From Odoribacter sp. AF15-53 (GTDB lineage: Bacteria > Bacteroidota > Bacteroidia > Bacteroidales > Marinifilaceae), in NCBI RefSeq assembly GCF_003479425.1, contig NZ_QUHC01000023.1, positions 1-21,821 of the forward strand: a stretch of DNA of 21,821 nt, written 5' to 3'. Shown piece by piece: positions 1-8,598 of this stretch. Made by a program: the position numbers and the translations under genes. The notes under the pieces are model-generated. The model was given only the letters and a program-made list of their open reading frames with translations, made no database searches and was not told the DNA's origin. Every line of letters begins with the position of its first letter. Within the stretch, counting starts at the first letter, position 1.

Positions 1-46
1 TTTGCTGACACAGTTTAAATTACATTCTCCCTTTTTATAATAAGTT
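1..46. other. Downstream edge of the fimbrial operon
   Basis: This short AT-rich stretch follows the stop codon of the last minus-strand fimbrial gene and runs to the window edge. I see no convincing hairpin with a T-run on the minus strand, so the operon's terminator or a further gene may lie outside the window. A GGGAG sequence on the minus strand precedes an ATG that is followed at once by a TAA stop, so no gene starts here. Confidence 0.4.
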
Positions 47-3000
47 TTATTCTTCCACGCAACGGACGAAACAACCATCGCTGGCTCCTACTTTAAATAC
101 GTTACCGGTATCAATTTTATTGAAGTCGAAAGTAAAAAAGTTAAAATCCCAGCCGATGACATTGTTGTTATCTGTAGCCTTGGCTTCTTTTTCAAGCCAG
201 TAAATAGCTCCTGGTCGCATGTAGAGATCATAGAATAGTGGTTTATTTGCTAATCCGTCTTTAGGGGGGTATTGCTCTGTACGATTAGCATATCTAAGTA
301 CTGCTGTACCGTTTGTTTCCTGATTCTTTCTGCGTCCGTATCCTGAAGCTCCTATCGGGAAAAACACACTACGGCCTGTCGTAGAATTGTAAACAAAACA
401 ACCTCTCATTCCTCGTCCCTTAGTCGTACCCTCGCTTCTATATTCATATACATCTCTACGATCTGTAGCTGGTTCGCTGGCTTCGTCTCCATAAAGCACT
501 CCATAGCCTTGTTCGATCTCTTCACTCTTAAACAATTCTGCATAATCATTATAGCTGGCTATGCGTCCTCCCTTGGGTAAATTCAACTCATTTATCCATT
601 CGGGAGAATTAGTTTTTGTAGAACTCGTGATGTTTGCCCATTTTTCTGTTTTGCTAGTACCCACGATCTTAAAATCTTTGTTAACATCATCTTTAAAATC
701 GTTGGGGGTAATGTTTATCCAGTAACCACCATCTTTTTCGTGAGTCTGGTTCGATGCGGCAATCGGTTGAGTAACATTGCCGAATTTGAACAGGGATCCT
801 TCGTCAACCGGTGTGCTAACTTCTTCCGTTGCAGAAAGTAAATTGCAGGTATGCCATTTTGTACCTCCGGGAATTAATTCTACCGGAGCGTTGCCTTGTT
901 GTACGAAAATGAGATGATGACAGGAGTAATTATGGTATTCAACCCTTATTATAGCGTGGCGAGAACCATTTTCTGGGCATTTGCCAATGAAATTTACTTT
1001 AAAATCAATCTCCGAGCCGGTACTCCCCTTCGCTTCGTTCTGCCCGTTCAGAGTGATGAAATCTGAGTCTCCTGCAATCACGTATGCGCGCCACGCTCCT
1101 TCAGAAGGAAAGGTTTCAAATGTAGTGCCGTTCTCTTGCGGCAATCGCATGAGTTTTACATGAAAAGGAGTGTTCTTTGTTTCGCTTCGGTATATACCTT
1201 TGGGATTGACGATACGGCGCACTTGGAATATATCGGACGTTCCTGTCAACTTTGTTTGTTTCTCGTTTTCATCTTGGATGGTGGCTGTAATTTCCACTTC
1301 TGCATGACGTTGATAGGCAACATAAGGATTGTTTCCGGTATAGCCCGTGTTGGTAATCAACTGTTTGGCTCGGGTGTAAAGTGGTATAGATACGTTAACA
1401 ATTTCCTTTTCGTTATCATAACTGACCGTGTAGTTGCCATTTTCATCGTCTTCGTGAGTACCATTTCCAATGTCGTAGTCTCTTTCTCCTCGTTTATGCT
1501 CCTTATAATATGATTCATTGTCTTTTGCATATACAATTCCTTGTGAAACATCGACTTGCGCTTGGCTCGTGGAAAGTATTATTGCCTTCGTTTTACGAAG
1601 AGAAAGGAAACCGTTCCATGGAGCCTCTGGTGCCGTTGGCGTCACGGCATGATCATGTGCTTTGGCATAATCTAAATTTGTCGCGTTATGCGGAGCCCAG
1701 TTGTTGGTAAGAATCTCTGCTTTCAGTGCTACAAGTTTTTGACCTCCCGTGTTGATCTTAAGGGGCATATTCAAGCTATTATTGTAAAGATAAGAGATAT
1801 AATACTTTGAGGGTAACAGAATATCCGGTTTCTTTTCTTCATATTCAATATGCCAGTCTACGTCGTTGGCAAAGTTTTTGAAACAAAGGGTTAATTTGTA
1901 ATGAAAATTCCGTTCGGCATTATAGTCTTTGTCCGTGTCCTTCCCTAGCATAAAGCGATATATGATTCTCCCACTACCCACTCGTTCTTCATGGATAGAG
2001 TGGTAATATGCTTCAACTTCGATGTAAGTGCCGTAAGGTTTTTCATCTTTATAGCTTTTGGTGTCATAAATGACATTGCCATTTTCATCTTTTTTATAAT
2101 TCCCGTTCTCATCCATCTCAACAGGATTAGCTATTCCGCCGTTAGCATTAGCTTGTTTTTTGCTTCGTCCTTCCCTCTGCATGTTTTCGTAGAAAAAAAG
2201 TGCATTGGCTGTTTCGGAATGAGCATCCTTGCTTATTTCATAAATAGTCTTCCCGTTTTCATCGATTTTTTTCTCGTATGGGTAGTAGGGCATCCCTGCG
2301 GTGATACGTGCCGGCCATGTTTCGTCATAATTAAACGGTTCGGAGGAAGACTCCGGATAATAGTTTATGGTTTCACCGTTGGCGATAAGGTCTTTTGTAT
2401 CTGTAATTTGGTTTTCATTTCCCAACAAACACTTACGTGGAATGTCTTTAATTCTTACAGATTTAAGATAGATGAAAACACCTTCTTCGAGTTGTGATCC
2501 GTCATAAGCTATTGTCACTTTAGAAGCGGCACGGCGTACCCATGCGTGTAATTTCATATTTTTATTGATGGTCAGCAATTCGGGAGTAACATGTATCACG
2601 TTGTCATTCTCTTTCGAATCCTCTGAAAAATGGCCGAACATCTGATTGTTTAGTTCTATTTTATCTTGCCATTCTAAAGATATGTTTTTTAAACCATCTA
2701 TTGTTTTAATTTCTTCTGAATAAGAAGTAAGATCCAAGTTAACAACGGCATAAATATAGTAGCGTCCTTGAGGAATGACTTGGTTAAATGTCGCCCGATG
2801 AGTTTCAGTTTCGGCATACGGTCCTCCGGTGAGTTCGTGTCGATCGATAGGAGTTGAGATGACGTTTTCGATTTTGTAGTCCTTCACTAGCTTTCCTTCT
2901 GTGTCATACAACAGCATCCAAATGCTGTTAATACTTTCTATTGCGTTTCCGTTTGCTCTGCTTGTCCCATTTAATGCAGGAACCAACGGTTTGAACTCTA

Positions 3001-3127
3001 CGGTGGCACTTATCATACTCTTGCCTCCTGGAGTAAAATCATCTTCCCCTCCTAGCGGTTCATCCATGCAAGCGGTAATACAGATGAATAACATGCATAA
3101 AAGACTATAAACTATATTTCGTTCCAT
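47..3127 (-). CDS. Large DUF4906-type fimbrial lipoprotein, probable tip or accessory subunit
   Basis: This is the last gene of the fimbrial operon and encodes 1026 aa from an ATG. The N-terminus is a lipoprotein signal with lipobox ITAC and lipid cysteine C20. Residues of about 40-110 (VEFKPLVPALNG, then SINSIWMLLYDTEGKLV) match the opening beta-strands of Bacteroidales fimbrillin-like proteins. R57 (TSR-A) could be a maturation site. The middle is long and beta-rich, with several DENGN/DENGK segments. The last roughly 260 residues (GTKWHTCNLLSAT, GYWINITPNDF, ending GCFVRCVEE) resemble the C-terminal domain seen in many Bacteroidetes surface lipoproteins. It is much larger than the major subunit, which fits a tip adhesin or accessory pilin like the Mfa3-Mfa5 or FimC-FimE classes. 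It begins 18 nt after the preceding gene. The DUF4906 assignment is from memory of the family's overall look; the binding target is unknown. Confidence 0.72.
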   Translation of the reverse strand: MERNIVYSLLCMLFICITACMDEPLGGEDDFTPGGKSMISATVEFKPLVPALNGTSRANGNAIESINSIWMLLYDTEGKLVKDYKIENVISTPIDRHELTGGPYAETETHRATFNQVIPQGRYYIYAVVNLDLTSYSEEIKTIDGLKNISLEWQDKIELNNQMFGHFSEDSKENDNVIHVTPELLTINKNMKLHAWVRRAASKVTIAYDGSQLEEGVFIYLKSVRIKDIPRKCLLGNENQITDTKDLIANGETINYYPESSSEPFNYDETWPARITAGMPYYPYEKKIDENGKTIYEISKDAHSETANALFFYENMQREGRSKKQANANGGIANPVEMDENGNYKKDENGNVIYDTKSYKDEKPYGTYIEVEAYYHSIHEERVGSGRIIYRFMLGKDTDKDYNAERNFHYKLTLCFKNFANDVDWHIEYEEKKPDILLPSKYYISYLYNNSLNMPLKINTGGQKLVALKAEILTNNWAPHNATNLDYAKAHDHAVTPTAPEAPWNGFLSLRKTKAIILSTSQAQVDVSQGIVYAKDNESYYKEHKRGERDYDIGNGTHEDDENGNYTVSYDNEKEIVNVSIPLYTRAKQLITNTGYTGNNPYVAYQRHAEVEITATIQDENEKQTKLTGTSDIFQVRRIVNPKGIYRSETKNTPFHVKLMRLPQENGTTFETFPSEGAWRAYVIAGDSDFITLNGQNEAKGSTGSEIDFKVNFIGKCPENGSRHAIIRVEYHNYSCHHLIFVQQGNAPVELIPGGTKWHTCNLLSATEEVSTPVDEGSLFKFGNVTQPIAASNQTHEKDGGYWINITPNDFKDDVNKDFKIVGTSKTEKWANITSSTKTNSPEWINELNLPKGGRIASYNDYAELFKSEEIEQGYGVLYGDEASEPATDRRDVYEYRSEGTTKGRGMRGCFVYNSTTGRSVFFPIGASGYGRRKNQETNGTAVLRYANRTEQYPPKDGLANKPLFYDLYMRPGAIYWLEKEAKATDNNNVIGWDFNFFTFDFNKIDTGNVFKVGASDGCFVRCVEE

Positions 3128-3145
3128 ATTCTCTGCTATTTTCTG

Positions 3146-4198
3146 TTACAATCCGAAGTCTGGTTCAAGAATGGCTTCTCTGTAAGGTTCAACATCTACT
3201 ATAATACTTTCAAGGTGATGGTCGTTAAGCGTGATATTGACCACGACATGCGTGTTCCGCGGTAGATTTCGGGGTAGGTTATTGAGTTCGCCTTCTAGTT
3301 TGGCCCCGTTTATCGTAACGCTGACGGAATATTTCCCCTCGAATTTTCCTTCCAGCAAGTAAATAGGTGCTAGGGAAACCTCTTTGTTGACGGGTAATGA
3401 AGTGTTGTACTTTTGCTCGTGGGTATAATAACCGGGATTTGCGGGAACCTCGTACTCCGTTATTGCCCGGTAAGTTTTGCCTTCAATCACTTCATCCTCG
3501 TATTTCGCATTATGAGGCAAGTAATATTCTTTGCGGGCCACCTCGTTGATAGTAAGTCCTGTCAATTGACTGGTATTTTCGCCCTTGTTCGTGATTCGGA
3601 AGGAAAATTTTACGGCAGCTCTTGTTACGAAAAGTTTGCATTCATGATCTTTCTCCGGAACTTCCACCAGATGACATTCGCTCATGGGCAATGCACCGTT
3701 AAGCTGTTCGTCGTTAGCATCTAACTGTACGGTCAGCTGGGAAATTTCTGTCGTGGGGAATTCATCCCCCTGCTTAATTTCTGAAAGATAATTCGTTAGT
3801 TTTAGCAATTCATTGCTGCTTCCATGACCGATTTTAATGGCAGTCTCTTCGTTAACAAAAAGGTAAATTTGTTTTTGTTCCTTACTAACAACTTTGAAAG
3901 ACACGTCTTTGTAAAGTTCTGTCGCCTGGTTAAGCCTTATGAAACGGTTATCCTCGACGATCCCGTTTTCTCGCACTACGATAACGCGTAACGTCTGCAT
4001 TTTTTCGTCGTCGTTTTCCGCTTTCGCATCATCGGTCACGGAACGAGATTCTCCTTGTGCCACATCCGACAATGCAACATTGATATTGAGATTTACCAGA
4101 ACTTCTTTTTCGGAATCCTCTTTTGCATCCCGGCTACACCCTGCTACTATAAAGAGTGCTGTCAACCATAATATGATAACATACGCAACCTTTTTCAT
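3146..4198 (-). CDS. Fimbrillin-like lipoprotein, minor fimbrial subunit
   Basis: This encodes 350 aa, starting at the ATG at 4198. An in-frame TTG two codons upstream would overlap the previous gene and is less likely. The lipoprotein signal has lipobox VAGC with C21. Residues from about 32 (VLVNLNINVALSDV) and from about 68 (MQTLRVIVVRENGIVEDNRF) have the beta-strand pattern of the FimA/Mfa1 fold. R52 (ESR-S) sits where Arg-type pilin processing would be expected. The C-terminus (VDVEPYREAILEPDFGL) matches an ending I associate with Bacteroidales minor fimbrial proteins. Only 2 nt separate its ATG from the stop of the Mfa2-like gene, so translation may be coupled. Likely role: minor structural or adaptor subunit between shaft and tip. 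Lipoprotein and pilin-like status are fairly secure; the exact place in the pilus is inference. Confidence 0.7.
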   Translation of the reverse strand: MKKVAYVIILWLTALFIVAGCSRDAKEDSEKEVLVNLNINVALSDVAQGESRSVTDDAKAENDDEKMQTLRVIVVRENGIVEDNRFIRLNQATELYKDVSFKVVSKEQKQIYLFVNEETAIKIGHGSSNELLKLTNYLSEIKQGDEFPTTEISQLTVQLDANDEQLNGALPMSECHLVEVPEKDHECKLFVTRAAVKFSFRITNKGENTSQLTGLTINEVARKEYYLPHNAKYEDEVIEGKTYRAITEYEVPANPGYYTHEQKYNTSLPVNKEVSLAPIYLLEGKFEGKYSVSVTINGAKLEGELNNLPRNLPRNTHVVVNITLNDHHLESIIVDVEPYREAILEPDFGL

Positions 4199-4200
4199 TA

Positions 4201-5211
4201 TCAAATTTCTGCATCGTTGATTCTAACCGTCCAATCGTTAATTTTAATATATGTTTTAAGCCACATTTGATCTGCGTCGAGGAAGAATATCATCGACCAC
4301 TCGCTCTCTCGATCGAGAAATTCCTGGGCATCCATCTTGGCATACAAATCACTCTTGAGTAAAAGCAGGTAGTTGTTCAATGGGATGTTTACGATCTCTT
4401 TGCCATCAGACTTTCTCCGGATCAAAAGTTTCGGGCTATTTTTAGTCATTAAGCGTGACGTCGAGAACTCGGCGTATGCCACGATAACCTCTTCTCCTTC
4501 TCCCGTCAGTCCTGCGGGAACTTGGCCGCGGGCCCACGGCGTGTAGGTTACTATCCCATTGGGAACTAAATCGTTGTCCCATGAAAATAGCGTGTTGTCA
4601 TCTGTGATCTCGAAATCAAAGTCTTTGTCATCCACCGGATTCCCGTTTGTTTGCTGCAGAACGATCCGGATGTTGTTCGTGTTTTTCATCATCTCCACCA
4701 CGCCCTCTTGATACAGGTCGGCCGTGGAGAGGGTGAGTTGTCCCCAGTACATGTCATGTAATTTCTTGCGTTGCGGGTCGGTCAAACAATCCGAGTCCAT
4801 CGCTGCTTGTAAATCACTATACTTGCTCCCCGTTCCGGGTGTTCGGATCGTGGAAAAGGAACTTTTCTCGCAAGCTAATCCTCCGTATGCAACGAATCGG
4901 TAATCTCCCTCTGCGAGCTCCAGTTTCATGCGGTAGTTTTCGTCTTGTAGTTCCGGACCTGTCACTACACGAGTATCGACATAATTGCCTTCATTATCGT
5001 ATATATAAAGTGTCAAGCAATCCACTTTCTTGTGAAATGCATTGGCGTACTCCATGTTGTAGTCGTAGATAAAACGAAGTGATACCCCATGCGGACACGG
5101 ATCAAGATCTTCATATATGTTTTCACACGAAGAGAAGGCAAAATTCATCGATGCGACACAGAGTGCCACACCGATGATTCTTGAAATTATATTTCGTTTT
5201 CTACTTTGCAT
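4201..5211 (-). CDS. FimB/Mfa2-family fimbrial anchor subunit
   Basis: This encodes 336 aa from an ATG. The signal peptide ends in lipobox FSSC with C29. Just after it comes a strong family signature: DLDPCPHGVSLRFIYDYN, then NAFHKKVDCLTLYIYDNEG, then GDYRFVAYGG. This is characteristic of the FimB/Mfa2 family. In Porphyromonas gingivalis Mfa2 anchors the Mfa1 fimbria to the outer membrane and limits its length. Unlike its three lipoprotein neighbours it has no arginine 30-40 residues after the lipid cysteine in a pilin-processing context, which fits a subunit that keeps its lipid anchor. The C-terminus (NDWTVRINDAEI) resembles that of the upstream major subunit. It follows that gene by 8 nt, the mfa1-mfa2 order known from P. 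gingivalis. This is the most secure assignment in the operon. Confidence 0.88.
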   Translation of the reverse strand: MQSRKRNIISRIIGVALCVASMNFAFSSCENIYEDLDPCPHGVSLRFIYDYNMEYANAFHKKVDCLTLYIYDNEGNYVDTRVVTGPELQDENYRMKLELAEGDYRFVAYGGLACEKSSFSTIRTPGTGSKYSDLQAAMDSDCLTDPQRKKLHDMYWGQLTLSTADLYQEGVVEMMKNTNNIRIVLQQTNGNPVDDKDFDFEITDDNTLFSWDNDLVPNGIVTYTPWARGQVPAGLTGEGEEVIVAYAEFSTSRLMTKNSPKLLIRRKSDGKEIVNIPLNNYLLLLKSDLYAKMDAQEFLDRESEWSMIFFLDADQMWLKTYIKINDWTVRINDAEI

Positions 5212-5219
5212 GTTAATTC

Positions 5220-7154
5220 TTAAAATTCGATATTATTTATTCGAACTACCCAAGGTAATACTTCCACAGAAAGTGTGAGGTAAACATCGTCTTTTTCATC
5301 CGGATCATCCGGGTCAACCGGATCCGGATCATTTTCCGAAATGCGAGGATGTCCCAAACGATTGATGTCGGTTACGGCAAGCTTGTAAACATTGTTCCGC
5401 ACCACGCCAAATTCCATCGGTCCCATCTCACCGGATTTCCCGTTGTCGTTATGACGGTTCCAGTAGAAATAGTAACAATAGTAACCGGCATCGTCCCCGT
5501 CTTGGCTGGATTGATAGAGAGTGAATTTTTCCCCTGTAGCGGCTTTTTTAAATTCCTTTAAAGCCGTAGCGTCTTGTGCATTCTTTTCATTATGCCATAT
5601 ATTCCATAAATAATCGGGACTATTGATGTCGTCACTGTAAACAGCTTCTACCGCGGGGTTTTCTCCTGCGGCAGCTTTTTCGGCAACAGGTTTACGGTTT
5701 GTTTCCCCGAAGGTAGCCATGTAAAAATTACTGTTTTCACCAGCATTTATCGCTGCGGCTCGTACTTCTTTCCATGTCACGTAAATATTTGTCAAATACG
5801 TGTAGAGAATGGGATCTGTATCGGAGTCTCCTGTTGCCTCGTTAAGTGCCTTTGCTAGAGTTCCGTTAGCATTTTCAGGAGCGATCATTTTACCTTTAAA
5901 AACGATACCCGTGCTGATGCCGTTTGTTTGCTTATCTTGGTCGGGAATGGTGTTCTCCGTAACATATCGCCAGATATGATACTCTTTATCGTTGTATTCG
6001 TCTTTTGTCGATTCTAACACATCATTGATGTTACTTGTAAACCATTGATTGCGAGCGTTTGCATCAATTGTCCATTGACTGTCGTCTCCCACGTGCCCGA
6101 GACAGAAATTGAAATGTTGCTCGTAATCCGTTTTCTTTATACCGCCTTTTTTTTCTTGAGCATCGGTATCTACCACGTAATTCGTGCTCGTTTCCACACC
6201 GCAGATTTGAGCGTTGTCAGACAAGCCGTTAGTAGATACTCGGCGCAAGTAATAAAACGATTTACTCATGTTAACCAATGCCATCTTTTGCAATTGGATT
6301 TGCATAATCAAGTTATTATCAGCATCTTTGACAACATCATAAGTGTTGTTTTTGTTACTACCATCTTTAAAATCGAAGCGGGCTACGGAACGTTCCACTT
6401 TTATGTTTCCGTCATTTTCAATTACTTTATCCGAATTAGCGTTGTTTATCCCGCTTAAATTGAACGCTTTACTTTCTGATGAATAATCTTTCCAGTCATC
6501 AAAGTTTGCGGGTAATCTCTTTTTGGCTATCACTGCGTTAGACATTAAAAAACCACCCTTGTGATCGGCTCCACCCCAGATTGAAGAAATTTGTTTTTCA
6601 TTCGGTTTTTCCTCTACCAATCCGGTCTCGTTAATCCATGCTTTCTTGTCCTGTGCATTGGCAGCCTTTTCAATCACATCCTTCACTCCTTGTGACGGGT
6701 TACAGAAAACGTACACGTTAATTTCTTGTTCCTCGGGGGTTAATTTCCCGTCAGAACCGTAATAAGTGGATAACGTTGTTTTGCTTATTTTTTGAGTTGT
6801 CGTTACAATGTTGTTTTGTTGCTTGAGTTGCATCGATGTTAGAGCCTCTCCGGCGGCTATAAAGGTGTTATCCGTTTTTGCCAGTACGAGTAAGATCTCT
6901 TTCACCTCGTTTTCGTAATCTTTCCCGATCTCGATGCCGTCTTCACTAGTTACATAATCTCCATTGTCGGGAGTGTCAGTTTCACTGCGAGCGGCTCCCC
7001 CGGCAGGAAGCTGTACCGATACGTTCATGTAAACGGCATCTTTGGATCCATTCAGATCTACGTCTGATTCATCGCCTGTAAGGGTGTCGTTGCTACACCC
7101 GGCGAGCAGACCCATCACGAGAATGCTCGCGAAATAATTCCACATTCTTTTCAT
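5220..7154 (-). CDS. Mfa1-family major fimbrial subunit
   Basis: This encodes 644 aa from an ATG. The lipoprotein signal has lipobox LAGC with C20. R56 (GAAR-S) precedes the likely mature protein and is the expected maturation position in type V pilins, where an arginine-specific protease removes the lipidated leader and frees a groove for donor-strand exchange. Two segments fit the Mfa1 N-terminal fold: residues 41-49 (VYMNVSVQL) and about 82-100 (NEVKEILLVLAKTDNTFIAA). The C-terminal part (FGVVRNNVYKLAVTDINRLG, then an acidic Asp/Pro stretch, then LSVEVLPWVVRINNIEF) is typical of Mfa1 proteins. It is larger than P. gingivalis Mfa1 (about 560 aa), with extra Asn/Ala-rich loops. Position just before the Mfa2-like gene supports the role of shaft subunit. 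It starts 12 nt after the DUF3868 gene, with an A-rich leader instead of a Shine-Dalgarno site. Confidence 0.85.
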   Translation of the reverse strand: MKRMWNYFASILVMGLLAGCSNDTLTGDESDVDLNGSKDAVYMNVSVQLPAGGAARSETDTPDNGDYVTSEDGIEIGKDYENEVKEILLVLAKTDNTFIAAGEALTSMQLKQQNNIVTTTQKISKTTLSTYYGSDGKLTPEEQEINVYVFCNPSQGVKDVIEKAANAQDKKAWINETGLVEEKPNEKQISSIWGGADHKGGFLMSNAVIAKKRLPANFDDWKDYSSESKAFNLSGINNANSDKVIENDGNIKVERSVARFDFKDGSNKNNTYDVVKDADNNLIMQIQLQKMALVNMSKSFYYLRRVSTNGLSDNAQICGVETSTNYVVDTDAQEKKGGIKKTDYEQHFNFCLGHVGDDSQWTIDANARNQWFTSNINDVLESTKDEYNDKEYHIWRYVTENTIPDQDKQTNGISTGIVFKGKMIAPENANGTLAKALNEATGDSDTDPILYTYLTNIYVTWKEVRAAAINAGENSNFYMATFGETNRKPVAEKAAAGENPAVEAVYSDDINSPDYLWNIWHNEKNAQDATALKEFKKAATGEKFTLYQSSQDGDDAGYYCYYFYWNRHNDNGKSGEMGPMEFGVVRNNVYKLAVTDINRLGHPRISENDPDPVDPDDPDEKDDVYLTLSVEVLPWVVRINNIEF

Positions 7155-7166
7155 CTTTTTTTTCTA

Positions 7167-8585
7167 TTAGTATTGGTTGTTTTTCAATTCTATTATTTGT
7201 TGCAAGACCTCTTTCGCTTCAATAATACCTTGGTTAGAGGCCTCTGTGAATAATTTTTCTGCTTTCTCGAAATCGGATTGTAACGCTGCGTAAACTCCTC
7301 TGGCGTAAATGGACTCTCCTTTGTTGCCTGCCTTTTTCAGATAGCGGGCGGCTCCCTTGAGATCGCCTTTGGCCATGGCGGCATTTGCGGCGTTCAGGTT
7401 GGCCGTCTCGTCTTCCGGAAACATCCGTACGGCGATCTCGAAAGTCTCGTTATACTCCTCGCTTCCCGGTTCCAAACCTTGGGCTGCGATATATAATTCC
7501 CGAAGACTGAGTTTTTGCGGTTGAGTCTTCATGATACGTCGAATATCTTCTGCACTTGTGTACGTGCGTACGGTGTATTTCACCACGTAATCCGAGTGAC
7601 GTAAACCGGGATATACATTTTTCAAAAGGAATTGATAATCTTCCGGATAGGAGGATTTGATCATTTTCTCTTTCGTGTCCGCTTCCAGTTCGGAGCGGAT
7701 AAGTCCCAGTATGGCATTGCGATTTTTCAAGTTAGTACTATCTACGTATGCTTCCAGACCGTTCCAATCCTCCGGCTCGTAAGAAGTTAGGATCAGGCTG
7801 TCGGGGAAATGATACAGGCCTTGCACGTACGTTTTCAACGTTGCCGTTCTTCCTTGTGCCAGACGGGTATTGTTGGCGTACGTGCCTTCTGGAGATGCGT
7901 ATCCTTTGATGCTCAACGAGGTGATCCGAACATCCGGATCGTTGCGCACCACGTCGATCGTATTTCTGATCTTTCGGAGTTCTGTCGGGTTATTCCGATA
8001 ATCCTCATATATTTCCGTGCGGTTTACGGGGAAATCAATATAAGCAGATCCTTTTACTTCGCGTATTTTTACGACTTCAACCTCAGGAGGTAAGTACAAG
8101 AACACGGGAGTGTAAACTTTCGGCACGAGTTCCAGCAATGGAACTCGATGGTCTTTTCCCGTTCCTTTGCCTCGGCAGCCGCACGAACTTTCGTCCATCA
8201 CGAGTGTTGCCTTAGTCATCCATTTCTCTTGTGGGATAGTCGTGCGATAATGAATGATATCGGTTTGTCCGGCGCGTTCCAAAATTTCTTCTCCTGATAC
8301 GGGCGTGTTACGTAAGTGGTAGTAATATCGATTCCGTCCGGCAATAATCATGAGCGGGAGTTGCATGCTATCTCGCTCGCCCTTTAACACCGGGACAAGA
8401 AGAATTTCCTGATTGGTAGCAATAGATAAAGCGGAAACATCTACATCCATTGAAACGAATAGAGTGTTTTCCCCATGTGCGACTTCAAGATTTCTTATCG
8501 CGACCAGACTTTTGCCGGCTTCTTGTCCGTCAACGCCAATTGCATATAGTAATAGCAATAGACTGATATGCCATATTTTTTTCAT
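7167..8585 (-). CDS. DUF3868 protein with OmpA-like and TPR-like regions
   Basis: This encodes 472 aa. The ATG at 8585 is chosen because AGGAGG lies 3 nt upstream; the longer TTG-started frame would place an Arg-rich stretch before the signal peptide. A signal peptide (MKKIWHISLLLLLYAIGVDG) is followed by a beta-rich DUF3868-type domain (about 22-125) and a CGC cysteine pair near residues 135-137. An OmpA-like region (about 180-260) contains SAYIDFPVNRTEI and the GYASPEGTYANNTRLAQGR motif typical of OmpA-family peptidoglycan-associated domains. The tail (about 395-470; NAANAAMAKGDLKGAARYLKKAG) looks like TPR or Sel1 helices. DUF3868 genes accompany DUF3575 genes in Bacteroidales fimbrial loci. 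A periplasmic or outer-membrane scaffold for pilus assembly is plausible, but its biochemical function is not established. Confidence 0.8.
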   Translation of the reverse strand: MKKIWHISLLLLLYAIGVDGQEAGKSLVAIRNLEVAHGENTLFVSMDVDVSALSIATNQEILLVPVLKGERDSMQLPLMIIAGRNRYYYHLRNTPVSGEEILERAGQTDIIHYRTTIPQEKWMTKATLVMDESSCGCRGKGTGKDHRVPLLELVPKVYTPVFLYLPPEVEVVKIREVKGSAYIDFPVNRTEIYEDYRNNPTELRKIRNTIDVVRNDPDVRITSLSIKGYASPEGTYANNTRLAQGRTATLKTYVQGLYHFPDSLILTSYEPEDWNGLEAYVDSTNLKNRNAILGLIRSELEADTKEKMIKSSYPEDYQFLLKNVYPGLRHSDYVVKYTVRTYTSAEDIRRIMKTQPQKLSLRELYIAAQGLEPGSEEYNETFEIAVRMFPEDETANLNAANAAMAKGDLKGAARYLKKAGNKGESIYARGVYAALQSDFEKAEKLFTEASNQGIIEAKEVLQQIIELKNNQY

Positions 8586-8588
8586 AAT

Positions 8589-8594
8589 CCTCCT
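8589..8594 (-). promoter_or_regulatory. Strong ribosome binding site for the DUF3868 gene
   Basis: A perfect AGGAGG on the minus strand lies 3 nt before the ATG at 8585. Such sites are rare in this window, where most genes have A-rich leaders, so it both fixes the start and suggests strong translation of this gene within the operon. It lies in the 13-nt gap after the DUF3575 stop codon. Confidence 0.75.
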
Positions 8595-8598
8595 TCGT

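Noticed and set aside
1991..2497. 168-codon plus-strand open frame opposite the large fimbrial gene
   Set aside because: It lies wholly antisense to a well-supported gene. Its hydrophobic, Phe/Ile/Val-rich product is what antisense reading of such a gene gives, and there is no start signal or family resemblance.
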